NCBI GenBank assembly: GCA_022562895.1
Contig: JADFOK010000007.1
Span: 1-64,000, forward strand
DNA length: 64,000 bases
Direction of reading: 5' to 3'
Source of the DNA: Bacteroidota bacterium
GTDB lineage: Bacteria; Bacteroidota; Bacteroidia; Flavobacteriales; Flavobacteriaceae
The first letter of the stretch is position 1, and every line of letters starts with the position of its first letter. The translations under genes and the position numbers were made by a program. Below, piece by piece: positions 1-6,924 of the stretch. Under the pieces are notes generated by a model. It saw only the letters and a program-made list of their open reading frames with translations, did not search any database and was not told where the DNA came from.

Positions 1-14
1 TTCATTATTTACAA

Positions 15-56
15 GAACAAAAGAGGGTAACCATTATGGAAACCCTCTTTTTTGTT
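15..56 (+). terminator. Probable bidirectional intrinsic terminator
   Basis: AAAAGAGGG (19-27) pairs with CCCTCTTTT (43-51) around a 15-nt loop, followed by further T residues. The complementary A-run gives a T-run on the minus strand as well, so it could stop transcription both ways. The gene it serves lies left of the window, or is the minus-strand gene whose 3' end is at 286. No other feature is visible in positions 57-170. Confidence 0.6.
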
Positions 57-170
57 CAAATCATACGGGAAATGTATTTTGATAATTACACAGAATATCA
101 TACCTAATGAGTTAGCTAGTAAATGACTTTATTTACTTACCGATTCGAGATATTAGACACTTTCTCAAGT

Positions 171-267
171 CTTTGATACTTACACCTAGTAATGTATGAA
201 AGTACTCTTTATGGTACTTTGTAAGTGAGTAGTTTAGTTATTAATTCAGCTAACTGATTTAAACTGA
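171..267. repeat. 97-bp direct repeat, copy 1
   Basis: This stretch matches 1373-1469 over 97 bp with about five mismatches and no gaps, both copies in the same orientation. Each copy contains the inverted repeat AAAGTAC-N8-GTACTTT, which can form a 7-bp stem-loop, and near its right end a TCAGYTAACTGA sequence, a perfect palindrome in copy 2. This copy lies 18 nt beyond the 3' end of the minus-strand gene at 286-1329. It contains no ORF. It may be a conserved 3' UTR hairpin or a scar of a local duplication. Confidence 0.85.
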
Positions 268-285
268 ATATCTTTTTTGATTAAT

Positions 286-1329
286 CTATTTCAAACAATC
301 AAGTTTCTTTATAAAAAAATCTTTGAAAAATAAATTTTCAACATCATGATAATAATCTGTTCCGTTTAATCTAACTGTTTTAATAGGTGATTTTTTTAAT
401 CTAACAATATCATTTTGTGTCAGCTTTCCTAATAAATTAAAATTTCCACAATCAATATCATCTCTGTGAAAGAATGTTACAATATCACCATTTTCTAATT
501 TAAATTTAACATAAGATTTATCTGTTGAATATGGACTAGTACAACCTAAATCACGATTGCTTCTAATTCTAACATACTTTGAATTACCATAACGAATTAG
601 TTGGATTCTAAGATCACTCTTGTTATTTTCATATTTATCTACTTTATATTTCAATGTGTTTTTTCTTATTAGTTTTGTGAACTCATCTTTTTCGTTGACA
701 ATATAATTACAGTCATTTATGTATTCTTTTCTCCTTTCTTCTTCTAACTTAATATTTTCTAACCTAATTTTTTTATTTTTGTTTATCCTTTCAATTTCTT
801 TTAAACTATCCTTTCTTTTTCTCTCATACTCTATAGCTTTTACAATTGAGTCTCTTTGTTCTCTTTCTAATCGTTTTAACTCTCTCTTTAACTCTCTCTC
901 TACAGCATCTTCAGCTTCTTTTAACCTTATGAACTTATATATTTTGTCATCTTTTTTAATCCATACGTCGCTCATAAATCCGCAAATTGAGCCAACACAT
1001 ACTCGGAAATAACTATCATTATAATCTAAAATAATAACTTCTTTGTCTTCTGATAAACTTGTAATTAATTCGCCCCAAGGACTTGCTGTTTTCTTTAATT
1101 TTGCCCCTTTTAGTACAATAGCTTTTAAAGTCGAATTAGAAATCATTTTTTGAATTTCTTTTAACTTGATTGCGTTTATTTGTAGCTCAATTTTTTTTAT
1201 TGAATCATTCAAAATTTTTATCTGACTTAATATTTCTTTTTTTTTGTTTTCTAAATCAGAAATTTCATTTTGTTGAGCAAAACTCATTAATGAACTAAAA
1301 ATTAATACTAAGAAAATGTATTTTCTCAT
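286..1329 (-). CDS. Secreted coiled-coil protein with SH3-like domain, unknown function
   Basis: The 347-aa product starts with a Sec signal peptide (about residues 1-19, ending SFAQQ). A coiled coil follows (about 22-62, ENKKKEILSQIKILNDSIKK), then an SH3b-like beta segment (about 70-128), then a long, highly charged helix rich in K, E and R (about 130-205). The C-terminal domain (about 210-347) has spaced cysteines, including DLGCTSPYSTD, DIDCGNF and KLDCL. That C-terminal domain is clearly related to the protein at 2136-2936 (shared pattern LENGDI, H, DCG, GKL, LKKS, T.RL.GT). The signal peptide predicts export. I recognise no enzyme motif, and the function is unknown. The 97-bp repeat flanks the gene on both sides. 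Confidence 0.8.
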   Translation of the reverse strand: MRKYIFLVLIFSSLMSFAQQNEISDLENKKKEILSQIKILNDSIKKIELQINAIKLKEIQKMISNSTLKAIVLKGAKLKKTASPWGELITSLSEDKEVIILDYNDSYFRVCVGSICGFMSDVWIKKDDKIYKFIRLKEAEDAVERELKRELKRLEREQRDSIVKAIEYERKRKDSLKEIERINKNKKIRLENIKLEEERRKEYINDCNYIVNEKDEFTKLIRKNTLKYKVDKYENNKSDLRIQLIRYGNSKYVRIRSNRDLGCTSPYSTDKSYVKFKLENGDIVTFFHRDDIDCGNFNLLGKLTQNDIVRLKKSPIKTVRLNGTDYYHDVENLFFKDFFIKKLDCLK

Positions 1330-1372
1330 ATTCGTTATTCAAATGTTTTACAACGGTGGCAATATAAAAAAT

Positions 1373-1469
1373 CTTTGATACTTACCCTTAGTAATGGATG
1401 AAAGTACTCTTTATGGTACTTTGTAAGTGAGTAGTTTAGTTATTAATTCAGTTAACTGATTTATACTGA
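1373..1469. repeat. 97-bp direct repeat, copy 2
   Basis: This is the second copy of the repeat at 171-267, in the same orientation. It lies 40 nt beyond the 3' end of the minus-strand gene 1510-1962 and just upstream of the start of the gene ending at 1329. It keeps the AAAGTAC/GTACTTT hairpin, and here TCAGTTAACTGA is a perfect palindrome. The two copies bracket the 286-1329 gene. Confidence 0.85.
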
Positions 1470-1509
1470 TTTCCTATTTGATTATTCAATACTTTTTTCA
1501 ATTACAATA

Positions 1510-1962
1510 TCATCTTTTACCAAACAACCTTTCTGTTTGTCTTTTAGATAAATAAAACCACCCATTTAATCCTTGACTATGCAATACGCTTATTCTAATT
1601 GAAGCCATTGTTTTTTTTATAATGATTTCATCTTCACCTAGAGTAATACTCCTTTTTTCTTTTGTTTTAAAACCATCCATCAAGAAATTAAACAAGTATT
1701 CTAAATCTTCCTGATTTGCATAAAAGGATATAGTCTTAGTATCTCTTATATTTGCATATTCCAAATTAATATAAGTTAAAAGGTATAGATTATTTCCATC
1801 TTCTCTTTTATAAAAATCAAGTCTTGGATAACCTACATTTTTATCAGCTTTACCTACTAATATAGATTCTTCTACTGTCTTGGATTTTCCAACTTGGCAA
1901 AACATATTGTTAAAGCAAAAAAGGCAAAAAACAGAGATAATAATTAAATATTTTTTCATCAT
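1510..1962 (-). CDS. Small secreted protein, unknown function
   Basis: The 150-aa product has a signal peptide (about residues 1-23, a hydrophobic core rich in I, F and C ending MFCQ). The mature part is short, with alternating hydrophobic residues that suggest beta strands, and ends in SKRQTERLFGKR. No lipobox or catalytic motif is visible. It lies between the two secreted paralogues of this accessory patch and is transcribed in the same direction as the gene at 286-1329. The gap of about 180 nt to that gene contains the 97-bp repeat. I do not recognise a family. The signal peptide and an intact frame support a real gene. Confidence 0.7.
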   Translation of the reverse strand: MMKKYLIIISVFCLFCFNNMFCQVGKSKTVEESILVGKADKNVGYPRLDFYKREDGNNLYLLTYINLEYANIRDTKTISFYANQEDLEYLFNFLMDGFKTKEKRSITLGEDEIIIKKTMASIRISVLHSQGLNGWFYLSKRQTERLFGKR

Positions 1963-2135
1963 AAAATTAATTCCAATTGGTTAAAAATTTATAGATTAAA
2001 GATACTAATAAAATTCATTCTCAATTTTCGTTTAATCATTAACGAAAATATTTAAAGATGAGGAATTTAAGAATGATAAATGTTAATATTTATTAGTAAT
2101 CATTGTATATCTTTAACAGTATTAAATCTTTAATT

Positions 2136-2936
2136 ATGAAAAAGATATTTCTAGTATTATTAATTATACTTTATAACTTTGTTAGTATTGCACAGGAGCA
2201 AGACGAAAAAATATTATTTAAAACTGTTTCGGTTAAAGATGGAAAATTAAAAAAATTTCCATATTTATCAAGTGATTTTGTTAGTCAATTTTCAATTGGT
2301 GATTCAATCTATGTTTTTGATTTTAAAAACAGAAATTATCTTGTAAGTATTAATAATGATATTGGATATATTTATCAAGGTCTTTATTTTTTTGAAAATT
2401 ATAAGATTAAAAAATATTCCGACTCTATTAGAAGACTTGAGAGAGACTCCTTATCTGTTTATCGAAAACGGAGTAATATTTATAATGAGAAAAGAGTAAA
2501 AGAATATAAAACTAAATGTCAATATAGAACAAATAAGGTTGATGAGTTTAGTGGAAAAATTAGGAAATCAACACCTTATTATGAATTAGGAAAAATACAT
2601 AATTTTTATATTTCAATTTCATTGGGTAATTTTAATGGTCGAAAATACCTTTATTTCACTACCAATTTAGACATTGGGTGTACAAATCCTTATAAAAGTG
2701 ATCGGTCAACTGCTAAAATTAAATTGGAAAATGGCGATATACTAAATTTTTATCATTCAGGTGTTTTAGATTGTGGAGAATACTATTTAACAGGTAAACT
2801 TTCAAATAGTGAAATAATTAAATTAAAAAAATCAAAAATTTCAACAATAAGATTAATTGGCACAGAAGGGTATCAAGATTTTACAGAAATTGAATACAAT
2901 GATGTATTTTTTGATAAGTTAAAATGTATAGAATAA
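2136..2936 (+). CDS. Secreted protein, paralogue of the 286-1329 product
   Basis: The start is placed at the ATG at 2136 (MKKIFLVLLIILYN), not at the in-frame ATG at 2103, because the signal peptide begins there and a TATCTTTA -7-like box lies at 2107-2114. The product is about 266 aa: signal peptide (1-19), an SH3-like beta domain (about 25-90), a short charged helix, and a C-terminal domain homologous to residues 210-347 of the opposite-strand gene at 286-1329. Shared features include DLDIGCTNPYKSD, LENGDIL, LDCGEYYLTGKL and DKLKCIE. It lacks the long coiled coil of the paralogue. Function unknown. Confidence 0.8.
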   Translation: MKKIFLVLLIILYNFVSIAQEQDEKILFKTVSVKDGKLKKFPYLSSDFVSQFSIGDSIYVFDFKNRNYLVSINNDIGYIYQGLYFFENYKIKKYSDSIRRLERDSLSVYRKRSNIYNEKRVKEYKTKCQYRTNKVDEFSGKIRKSTPYYELGKIHNFYISISLGNFNGRKYLYFTTNLDIGCTNPYKSDRSTAKIKLENGDILNFYHSGVLDCGEYYLTGKLSNSEIIKLKKSKISTIRLIGTEGYQDFTEIEYNDVFFDKLKCIE

Positions 2937-3012
2937 TATAATTGTAAGTATTAACTATGACTAGGCAACAGCACGAAAGCAAGTTAAAGAGTAGAAATAA
3001 AATATAAACATT

Positions 3013-3186
3013 ATGAAAAAAACATCTGAAATGTCTGATAGAGAAATTCAAGAAGCAATGCTTACAAATCAAAGAATAATAACTGGTAAAACAAGATCTA
3101 TGAGTGGTTGGATTACTTTTATTGGAATTCTTATTATTCTTGGAGTTATAGGACAAATAATATATCTTACAAGTCAAGCCCAGTAA
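3013..3186 (+). CDS. 57-aa tail-anchored membrane protein, unknown
   Basis: ATG at 3013 opens a 57-codon frame ending in TAA at 3184-3186. The first 30 residues are polar and charged (MKKTSEMSDREIQEAM...). Residues about 33-52 form one hydrophobic helix (WITFIGILIILGVIGQIIYL), leaving a five-residue polar tail. This is the shape of a tail-anchored inner-membrane protein with a cytoplasmic N-terminal part. It follows the secreted paralogue by 76 nt on the same strand and is the last gene before the tRNA. No family recognised. Confidence 0.55.
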   Translation: MKKTSEMSDREIQEAMLTNQRIITGKTRSMSGWITFIGILIILGVIGQIIYLTSQAQ

Positions 3187-3248
3187 AAGTACCCGGGGTT
3201 AAAAATATAATTACCATAAAAGAATAAAAACTAACTTATTTTAATATT

Positions 3249-3269
3249 GTTGACTAATAGTTGACTAAA
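3249..3269. repeat. Tandem GTTGACTAA pair near tRNA 3' end
   Basis: GTTGACTAAT (3249-3258) is followed one base later by GTTGACTAAA (3260-3269). Such short direct repeats beside a tRNA 3' end can be recombinase binding sites of an integrated element, but chance is possible in AT-rich sequence. No integrase gene is in the window. Confidence 0.3.
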
Positions 3270-3325
3270 TAAGTAATAAATAAATTATAAGTGATTGTTT
3301 TTAAAACAATTACGAATTTATAAAG

Positions 3326-3399
3326 TGGTCCCACATGGACTCGAACCATGGACCCCCTGATTATGAGTCAGGTGCTCTAACCAGCTGAGCTATGGGACC
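3326..3399 (-). tRNA. tRNA with CAT anticodon (tRNA-Met or tRNA-Ile2)
   Basis: On the minus strand this 74-nt sequence folds as a complete cloverleaf. The acceptor is GGTCCCA/TGGGACC with discriminator A; the D-arm is GCTCAGCTGGTTAGAGC. The anticodon stem-loop is CCTGA-CTCATAA-TCAGG with anticodon CAT, and the T-arm carries GGTTCGAGTCC. CAT is read by elongator Met, or by Ile2 after lysidine modification of C34. The D-loop and the absence of initiator features (a C1-A72 mismatch, three G-C pairs in the anticodon stem) argue against initiator tRNA. CCA is not encoded. Its 3' end faces the accessory genes at 1-3.2 kb. Confidence 0.93.
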
Positions 3400-3520
3400 G
3401 TTTGTATTTCTCTTTTATCTACATTTTGTGTCATTCCAACATAAAACCTTCCGTCTTTTTTGCTTCTAATCACATAAACATAAATTATCTCAATATCACA
3501 AACTCTTTATTTCGGTGCTC

Positions 3521-3549
3521 CCTGCCTGCCGTACCGCCAGGTAGGCAGG
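3521..3549. repeat. 29-nt GC-rich palindromic element A
   Basis: The element starts CCTGCCTGCC and ends GGTAGGCAGG, which pair with one mismatch around a 9-nt loop. It interrupts the tRNA fragment between GGTGCTC and TAACCAGC with no visible target duplication. Its GC content is far above that of its surroundings. It resembles short REP-like palindromes that I associate with Bacteroidota genomes; that association is from memory. Confidence 0.75.
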
Positions 3550-3562
3550 TAACCAGCTGAGC

Positions 3563-3591
3563 CCTGCCTGCTATACCGTAAGGCTGGCAGG
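3563..3591. repeat. 29-nt GC-rich palindromic element B
   Basis: The same length and ends as element A (starts CCTGCCTGC, ends GGCTGGCAGG), with a diverged centre. It interrupts the tRNA fragment between CAGCTGAGC and TATGGGACC, again with no target duplication or loss. The stem is imperfect (CCTGCC pairs with GGCAGG). Confidence 0.75.
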
Positions 3592-3643
3592 TATGGGACC
3601 AATTATAGTTTGCAAATTTAAAACACTTTATAAATCCCGCAAG

Positions 3644-4057
3644 CTATTTATTGCTATTATTTATATCCTGACAAAGCTCCACTAAAACTCCCTTTGATGA
3701 TTTAGGATGTAAAAAAACCACCCATTTATTATCTGCTCCTCTTCTTGGTTCATTATTAAGAACAATAAAACCTTCTTTTTTTAATCGTTTTATTTCAGCT
3801 TTAATGTCGCTAACCGAAAAAGCTATGTGATGAATTCCTTCCCCGCGCTTATCGATAAATTTTGCAACAGGGCTTTCGGGATTTGTTGCCTCAAGTAATT
3901 CTATTTTGCTTTCTCCGCAAATGAAAAAAGACGTGTTGACTCCTTCGCTTTCAACTATTTCTGTTTTATAATGAGAATAACCTAATAAGCTTTTGTATAT
4001 ATTATTAGCATCTTCAATATTTGAAACGGCTATACCTATATGTTCTATTTTTAGCAT
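3644..4057 (-). CDS. mce: Methylmalonyl-CoA epimerase
   Basis: The 137-aa product belongs to the vicinal oxygen chelate fold and fits the usual epimerase length. It interconverts (2R)- and (2S)-methylmalonyl-CoA in the propionate/succinyl-CoA route in the cytoplasm. Two beta-alpha-beta repeats are visible. Metal-binding positions are H6 (IEHIGIAV), a Glu in KIELLEA (about 53-56), a His in GIHHIAF (76/77) and E127 (LVELCQ). The Asp/Glu-rich loop and the RRGADNKWVVFLHPK segment are typical of the family. The methylmalonyl-CoA mutase genes are not in the window. It is divergent from rbfA, with about 86 nt between the two starts. Confidence 0.93.
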   Translation of the reverse strand: MLKIEHIGIAVSNIEDANNIYKSLLGYSHYKTEIVESEGVNTSFFICGESKIELLEATNPESPVAKFIDKRGEGIHHIAFSVSDIKAEIKRLKKEGFIVLNNEPRRGADNKWVVFLHPKSSKGVLVELCQDINNSNK

Positions 4058-4131
4058 TGTTTACTTTTTTTATAAAGTTAAAACTTTCTGGTAATCAATC
4101 CCAAAACCACGTGACAAATCTTTAATTGTGG

Positions 4132-4139
4132 TACTTTTG
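4132..4139 (+). promoter_or_regulatory. rbfA promoter -7 box TACTTTTG
   Basis: This is an exact match to the Bacteroidota -7 consensus TAnnTTTG, ending 4 nt before the rbfA ATG at 4144. Transcription would begin at or beside the A of the start codon, so the mRNA would be leaderless or nearly so. No clear -33 TTTG is visible. Confidence 0.55.
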
Positions 4140-4143
4140 TAGT

Positions 4144-4539
4144 ATGACAGAAAGTACCAGACAAAAAAAGATTGCGGGAGTTTTGCAAAATGATCTTGCC
4201 TTAGTGTTACAAAAAATGCTGCGCGATTCCGGTCAACAGGGTATTATCATCTCTGTTACAAAAGTAAGTGTTACCGTCGATCTATCAATGTCAAATGTAT
4301 ATGTAAGTGTTTTTCCTGCCGATAAAGCTTCCTTAATTGTTAAGGAATTAAATGAACTTAAGCCAAAAATAAAACATCAAATTGCTCAAAAAACAAGGTA
4401 TCAATTAAGAAGAATGCCCGATTTGGTTTTTTATAATGATGATTCTCTTGAATATATAAATAAAATTGAAGACGCTTTAAAAGGAGAGGAAAATCCAATT
4501 AAAGATCCTAAACTACTCCCAAAAAGAAAAAATATATAA
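4144..4539 (+). CDS. rbfA: Ribosome-binding factor A
   Basis: RbfA binds the 30S subunit and helps mature the 16S rRNA 5' end, mainly in the cold. The start is the ATG at 4144 (MTESTRQKKIAG); the in-frame codons from 4126 overlap the -7 promoter box. The 131-aa product has the single type-II KH fold: an N-terminal helix with RQKKIAGVLQNDLALVLQKM, then VSVTKVSVTVDLSMSNVYVSVFP, then RYQLRRMPDLVFYNDDS near the C-terminus, which matches the family's conserved RxxPxLxFxxDxS. The next gene begins 1 nt after the stop codon, so the two are probably cotranscribed. Confidence 0.95.
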   Translation: MTESTRQKKIAGVLQNDLALVLQKMLRDSGQQGIIISVTKVSVTVDLSMSNVYVSVFPADKASLIVKELNELKPKIKHQIAQKTRYQLRRMPDLVFYNDDSLEYINKIEDALKGEENPIKDPKLLPKRKNI

Positions 4540-4540
4540 G

Positions 4541-5740
4541 GTGAATTTTTCGTTATATATAGCCAAACGTTATTTATTTACTAGAAGTAGCAACAATGCT
4601 ATCAACATCATAACGGGCATTGCTGCAACCGGAGTCGTTTTGGGGGCTATGTCTTTGTTTATTGTTCTTTCAGGTTTTTCCGGATTGAAAGATTTTAGCC
4701 TTCAGTTCACAAACGTATTCGACTCCGATTTAAAAGTTATTCCAGCAAAAGGTAAAACCTTAACTTTTACCAGTCATATAGCAGATAAAATAAATAACAT
4801 TCAGGGTGTTGAAGCTTATTCTAAAGTCATCCAGGAAAGAATTTTTCTACAATACCGTGGTAAAAATCATATTGCATTAATAAAAGGTGTCGATGAAAAC
4901 TATAAAAATGTAAACCCTGTAGAGAGTATTCTTTTTTTAAGCGAATGGTTTACGCCCAATCAAAATGAGGTTGTTATAGGACTTGGGATTTCTTCAAAAC
5001 TTTCTTTAGGGGTTATGGATTACAGTGATTTACTGGAAATATACGTGCCTAAACCGGGAAAAGGTCAAATTTTAAATGCGTCTAATGCCTTTACAAAAAA
5101 AGGGGTTGTAGTGTCCGGAATGTATCAAATTAATGAGGAATTAGACAGTAAGTATGTTTTTTCAGATATTGAATTTGCCCGTTCGCTCTTAAATCTAGAT
5201 TCAACTAAAATTTCTTCAATTGAATTTAAATTCCTCCCAAATTATTCAGAAGATGACATTCGGATACAATTAAAAGAAATCTTTTCTGAAGAAATTATCC
5301 TCAAAAATCGAATTCAGCAAAATGATGCGCTTTACAAGATGCTGAATACTGAGAATATTGCTGTATATCTTATTTTTACTCTTGTTCTTATTATCGCTCT
5401 ATTTAATGTGATTGGATCGATAATAATGATGATTCTCGATAAACGTAAAAACATTAAAACACTTTACAGCCTTGGGGCTAAGATTTCAGATATAAGAAAG
5501 ATTTTCTTTTTGCAGGGTGTGCTTATGTCAACATTAGGAGGATTATTGGGAATCTTTCTTGGAGTTATTATCGTTTTTATCCAGATGAAATTTGAATTTG
5601 TGAAAATTACACGCACACTCGCTTATCCGGTAAAACTGAATCTTTCAAATATCATAGTGGTTTTTGCAACCATTACAATATTAGGGATAATTGCTTCAAA
5701 AATTGCTTCAAGTAGAGTTCGTGAAAAATTACTTACTTAA
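4541..5740 (+). CDS. LolC/LolE-type ABC transporter permease (FtsX family)
   Basis: The 399-aa inner-membrane protein has the lipoprotein-release permease layout: a short amphipathic start, TM1 (about 22-48, INIITGIAATGVVLGAM), a large periplasmic domain (about 50-270), and three C-terminal helices in the FtsX domain (about 275-395). The opening FSLYIAKRYLF is typical of LolC/E. The start is GTG at 4541, one base after the rbfA stop. In Lol systems the complex extracts outer-membrane lipoproteins for LolA. No LolD ATPase gene is adjacent, so the partner must be encoded elsewhere. I leave LolC versus LolE open. Confidence 0.87.
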   Translation: MNFSLYIAKRYLFTRSSNNAINIITGIAATGVVLGAMSLFIVLSGFSGLKDFSLQFTNVFDSDLKVIPAKGKTLTFTSHIADKINNIQGVEAYSKVIQERIFLQYRGKNHIALIKGVDENYKNVNPVESILFLSEWFTPNQNEVVIGLGISSKLSLGVMDYSDLLEIYVPKPGKGQILNASNAFTKKGVVVSGMYQINEELDSKYVFSDIEFARSLLNLDSTKISSIEFKFLPNYSEDDIRIQLKEIFSEEIILKNRIQQNDALYKMLNTENIAVYLIFTLVLIIALFNVIGSIIMMILDKRKNIKTLYSLGAKISDIRKIFFLQGVLMSTLGGLLGIFLGVIIVFIQMKFEFVKITRTLAYPVKLNLSNIIVVFATITILGIIASKIASSRVREKLLT

Positions 5741-5884
5741 AAACAAAAATAATACGTGTTTTTGGCCAAAAATCATCTTTTTTAGTGAATTTTAGAAGAA
5801 ATATGTGTAAATATAGCGTTTTTTGTTAAAAATCTCTTGCTTTTTAAAATCCTTTTTAGGAAAATCATTAACCCTTATTACTGC

Positions 5885-6880
5885 CTATAATGAAAATTGA
5901 AAATCGCCGTATTTTTCTAAAATCTTATCAAAAACCTCAAAAACTGCCTCAGAATCATCACTTGTTACCATTTTTAGCCTAAATTCTTTAAAATCGGGAA
6001 TTCCCCTAAAGTAATTTGTATAATGGCGTCGGGTTTCAAAAATGCCCAGTTTTTCACCTTTCCAGTCAATGGCCATTTGCAAATGTGTTTTAGCAGTTTC
6101 AACTCTTTCATTCATGGTGGGGGGTGCCAAATATTTTCCTGTTTTTAAATAATATTTTACTTCTTTAAAAAACCAGGGGTATCCAATACTTGCGCGACCT
6201 ATCATAGCTCCATCTAATCCGTATTTATCACGCATTTCAAGCGCTTTTTCCGGCGTATTTACATCGCCATTGCCAAATATAGGAATGTGGATGCGGGGAT
6301 TGTTTTTTACCTCTGAAATTGGGGCCCAGTCCGCATCACCTTTAAACATTTGTACACGGGTACGGCCGTGAATTGAAATGGCTTTACAGCCTACATCTTG
6401 AAGTCTTTCTGCTACTTCGACAATTTTTATAGAATTTTGATCCCATCCCAAACGTGTTTTTACCGTTATAGGCAGTTTGGTATGATTTACCATAGCTTTT
6501 GTAAGGGATACCATAAGATCAATATCTTTTAAAATACCTGCACCTGCACCTTTGCTAACCACTTTCTTTACAGGACAACCAAAATTAATATCGATAATGT
6601 CTGGCTTTGATGCTTCCACAATTTCTACACTTCGAAGCATAGATTCTAGGTTTGCGCCAAATATTTGAATTCCTACCGGACGTTCTTTTTCGTAGATGTC
6701 AAGTTTCATAACGCTTTTGGCAGCGTCACGGATTAACCCTTCTGAAGAAATGAACTCCGTATAAACCACATCAGCTCCCTGCTCCTTACAGAGGGCACGA
6801 AACGGCGGATCACTAACGTCCTCCATAGGCGCCAATAACAAAGGGAATTCTCCAACGTCTATATTTCCAATTTTTGCCAT
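5885..6880 (-). CDS. dusB: tRNA-dihydrouridine synthase, DusB type
   Basis: A FMN-dependent TIM-barrel enzyme that reduces specific uridines in tRNA D-loops. The 331-aa length is typical. Visible motifs are LLAPMEDVSDPPFR near the N-terminus (FMN site), INFGCPVKK with catalytic Cys at about residue 102, TVKTRLGW with the phosphate-gripping Lys, ISIHGRTR, FGNGDV and IGRASIGYPWFF. The C-terminal helical tRNA-binding domain is present. A TATTTTTG box (minus strand, 6896-6889) lies 8 nt upstream of the ATG, so the leader is very short. It is followed after 144 nt by the convergent permease gene. Confidence 0.95.
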   Translation of the reverse strand: MAKIGNIDVGEFPLLLAPMEDVSDPPFRALCKEQGADVVYTEFISSEGLIRDAAKSVMKLDIYEKERPVGIQIFGANLESMLRSVEIVEASKPDIIDINFGCPVKKVVSKGAGAGILKDIDLMVSLTKAMVNHTKLPITVKTRLGWDQNSIKIVEVAERLQDVGCKAISIHGRTRVQMFKGDADWAPISEVKNNPRIHIPIFGNGDVNTPEKALEMRDKYGLDGAMIGRASIGYPWFFKEVKYYLKTGKYLAPPTMNERVETAKTHLQMAIDWKGEKLGIFETRRHYTNYFRGIPDFKEFRLKMVTSDDSEAVFEVFDKILEKYGDFQFSL

Positions 6881-6888
6881 AGATTTTG

Positions 6889-6896
6889 CAAAAATA
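6889..6896 (-). promoter_or_regulatory. dusB promoter -7 box TATTTTTG
   Basis: An exact TAnnTTTG match on the minus strand, whose G lies 8 nt before the dusB ATG. Transcription would start about 4 nt before the start codon. Confidence 0.5.
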
Positions 6897-6924
6897 CGTA
6901 ATTTAATAAGCTATTTAAGAAGAA

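Larger units (their letters stand above)
3514..3600 (-). pseudogene. tRNA 5'-half copy split by two 29-nt insertions
   Basis: Removing 3521-3549 and 3563-3591 leaves 29 nt (3514-3520, 3550-3562, 3592-3600) identical to 3371-3399, the 5' 29 nt of the CAT tRNA (acceptor 5' strand, D-arm and the first base of the anticodon stem). Homology stops exactly at the tRNA 5' end on one side and within the anticodon stem on the other. It cannot be a working tRNA. It is a fragment of a second tRNA copy that received two palindromic elements. Confidence 0.85.
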
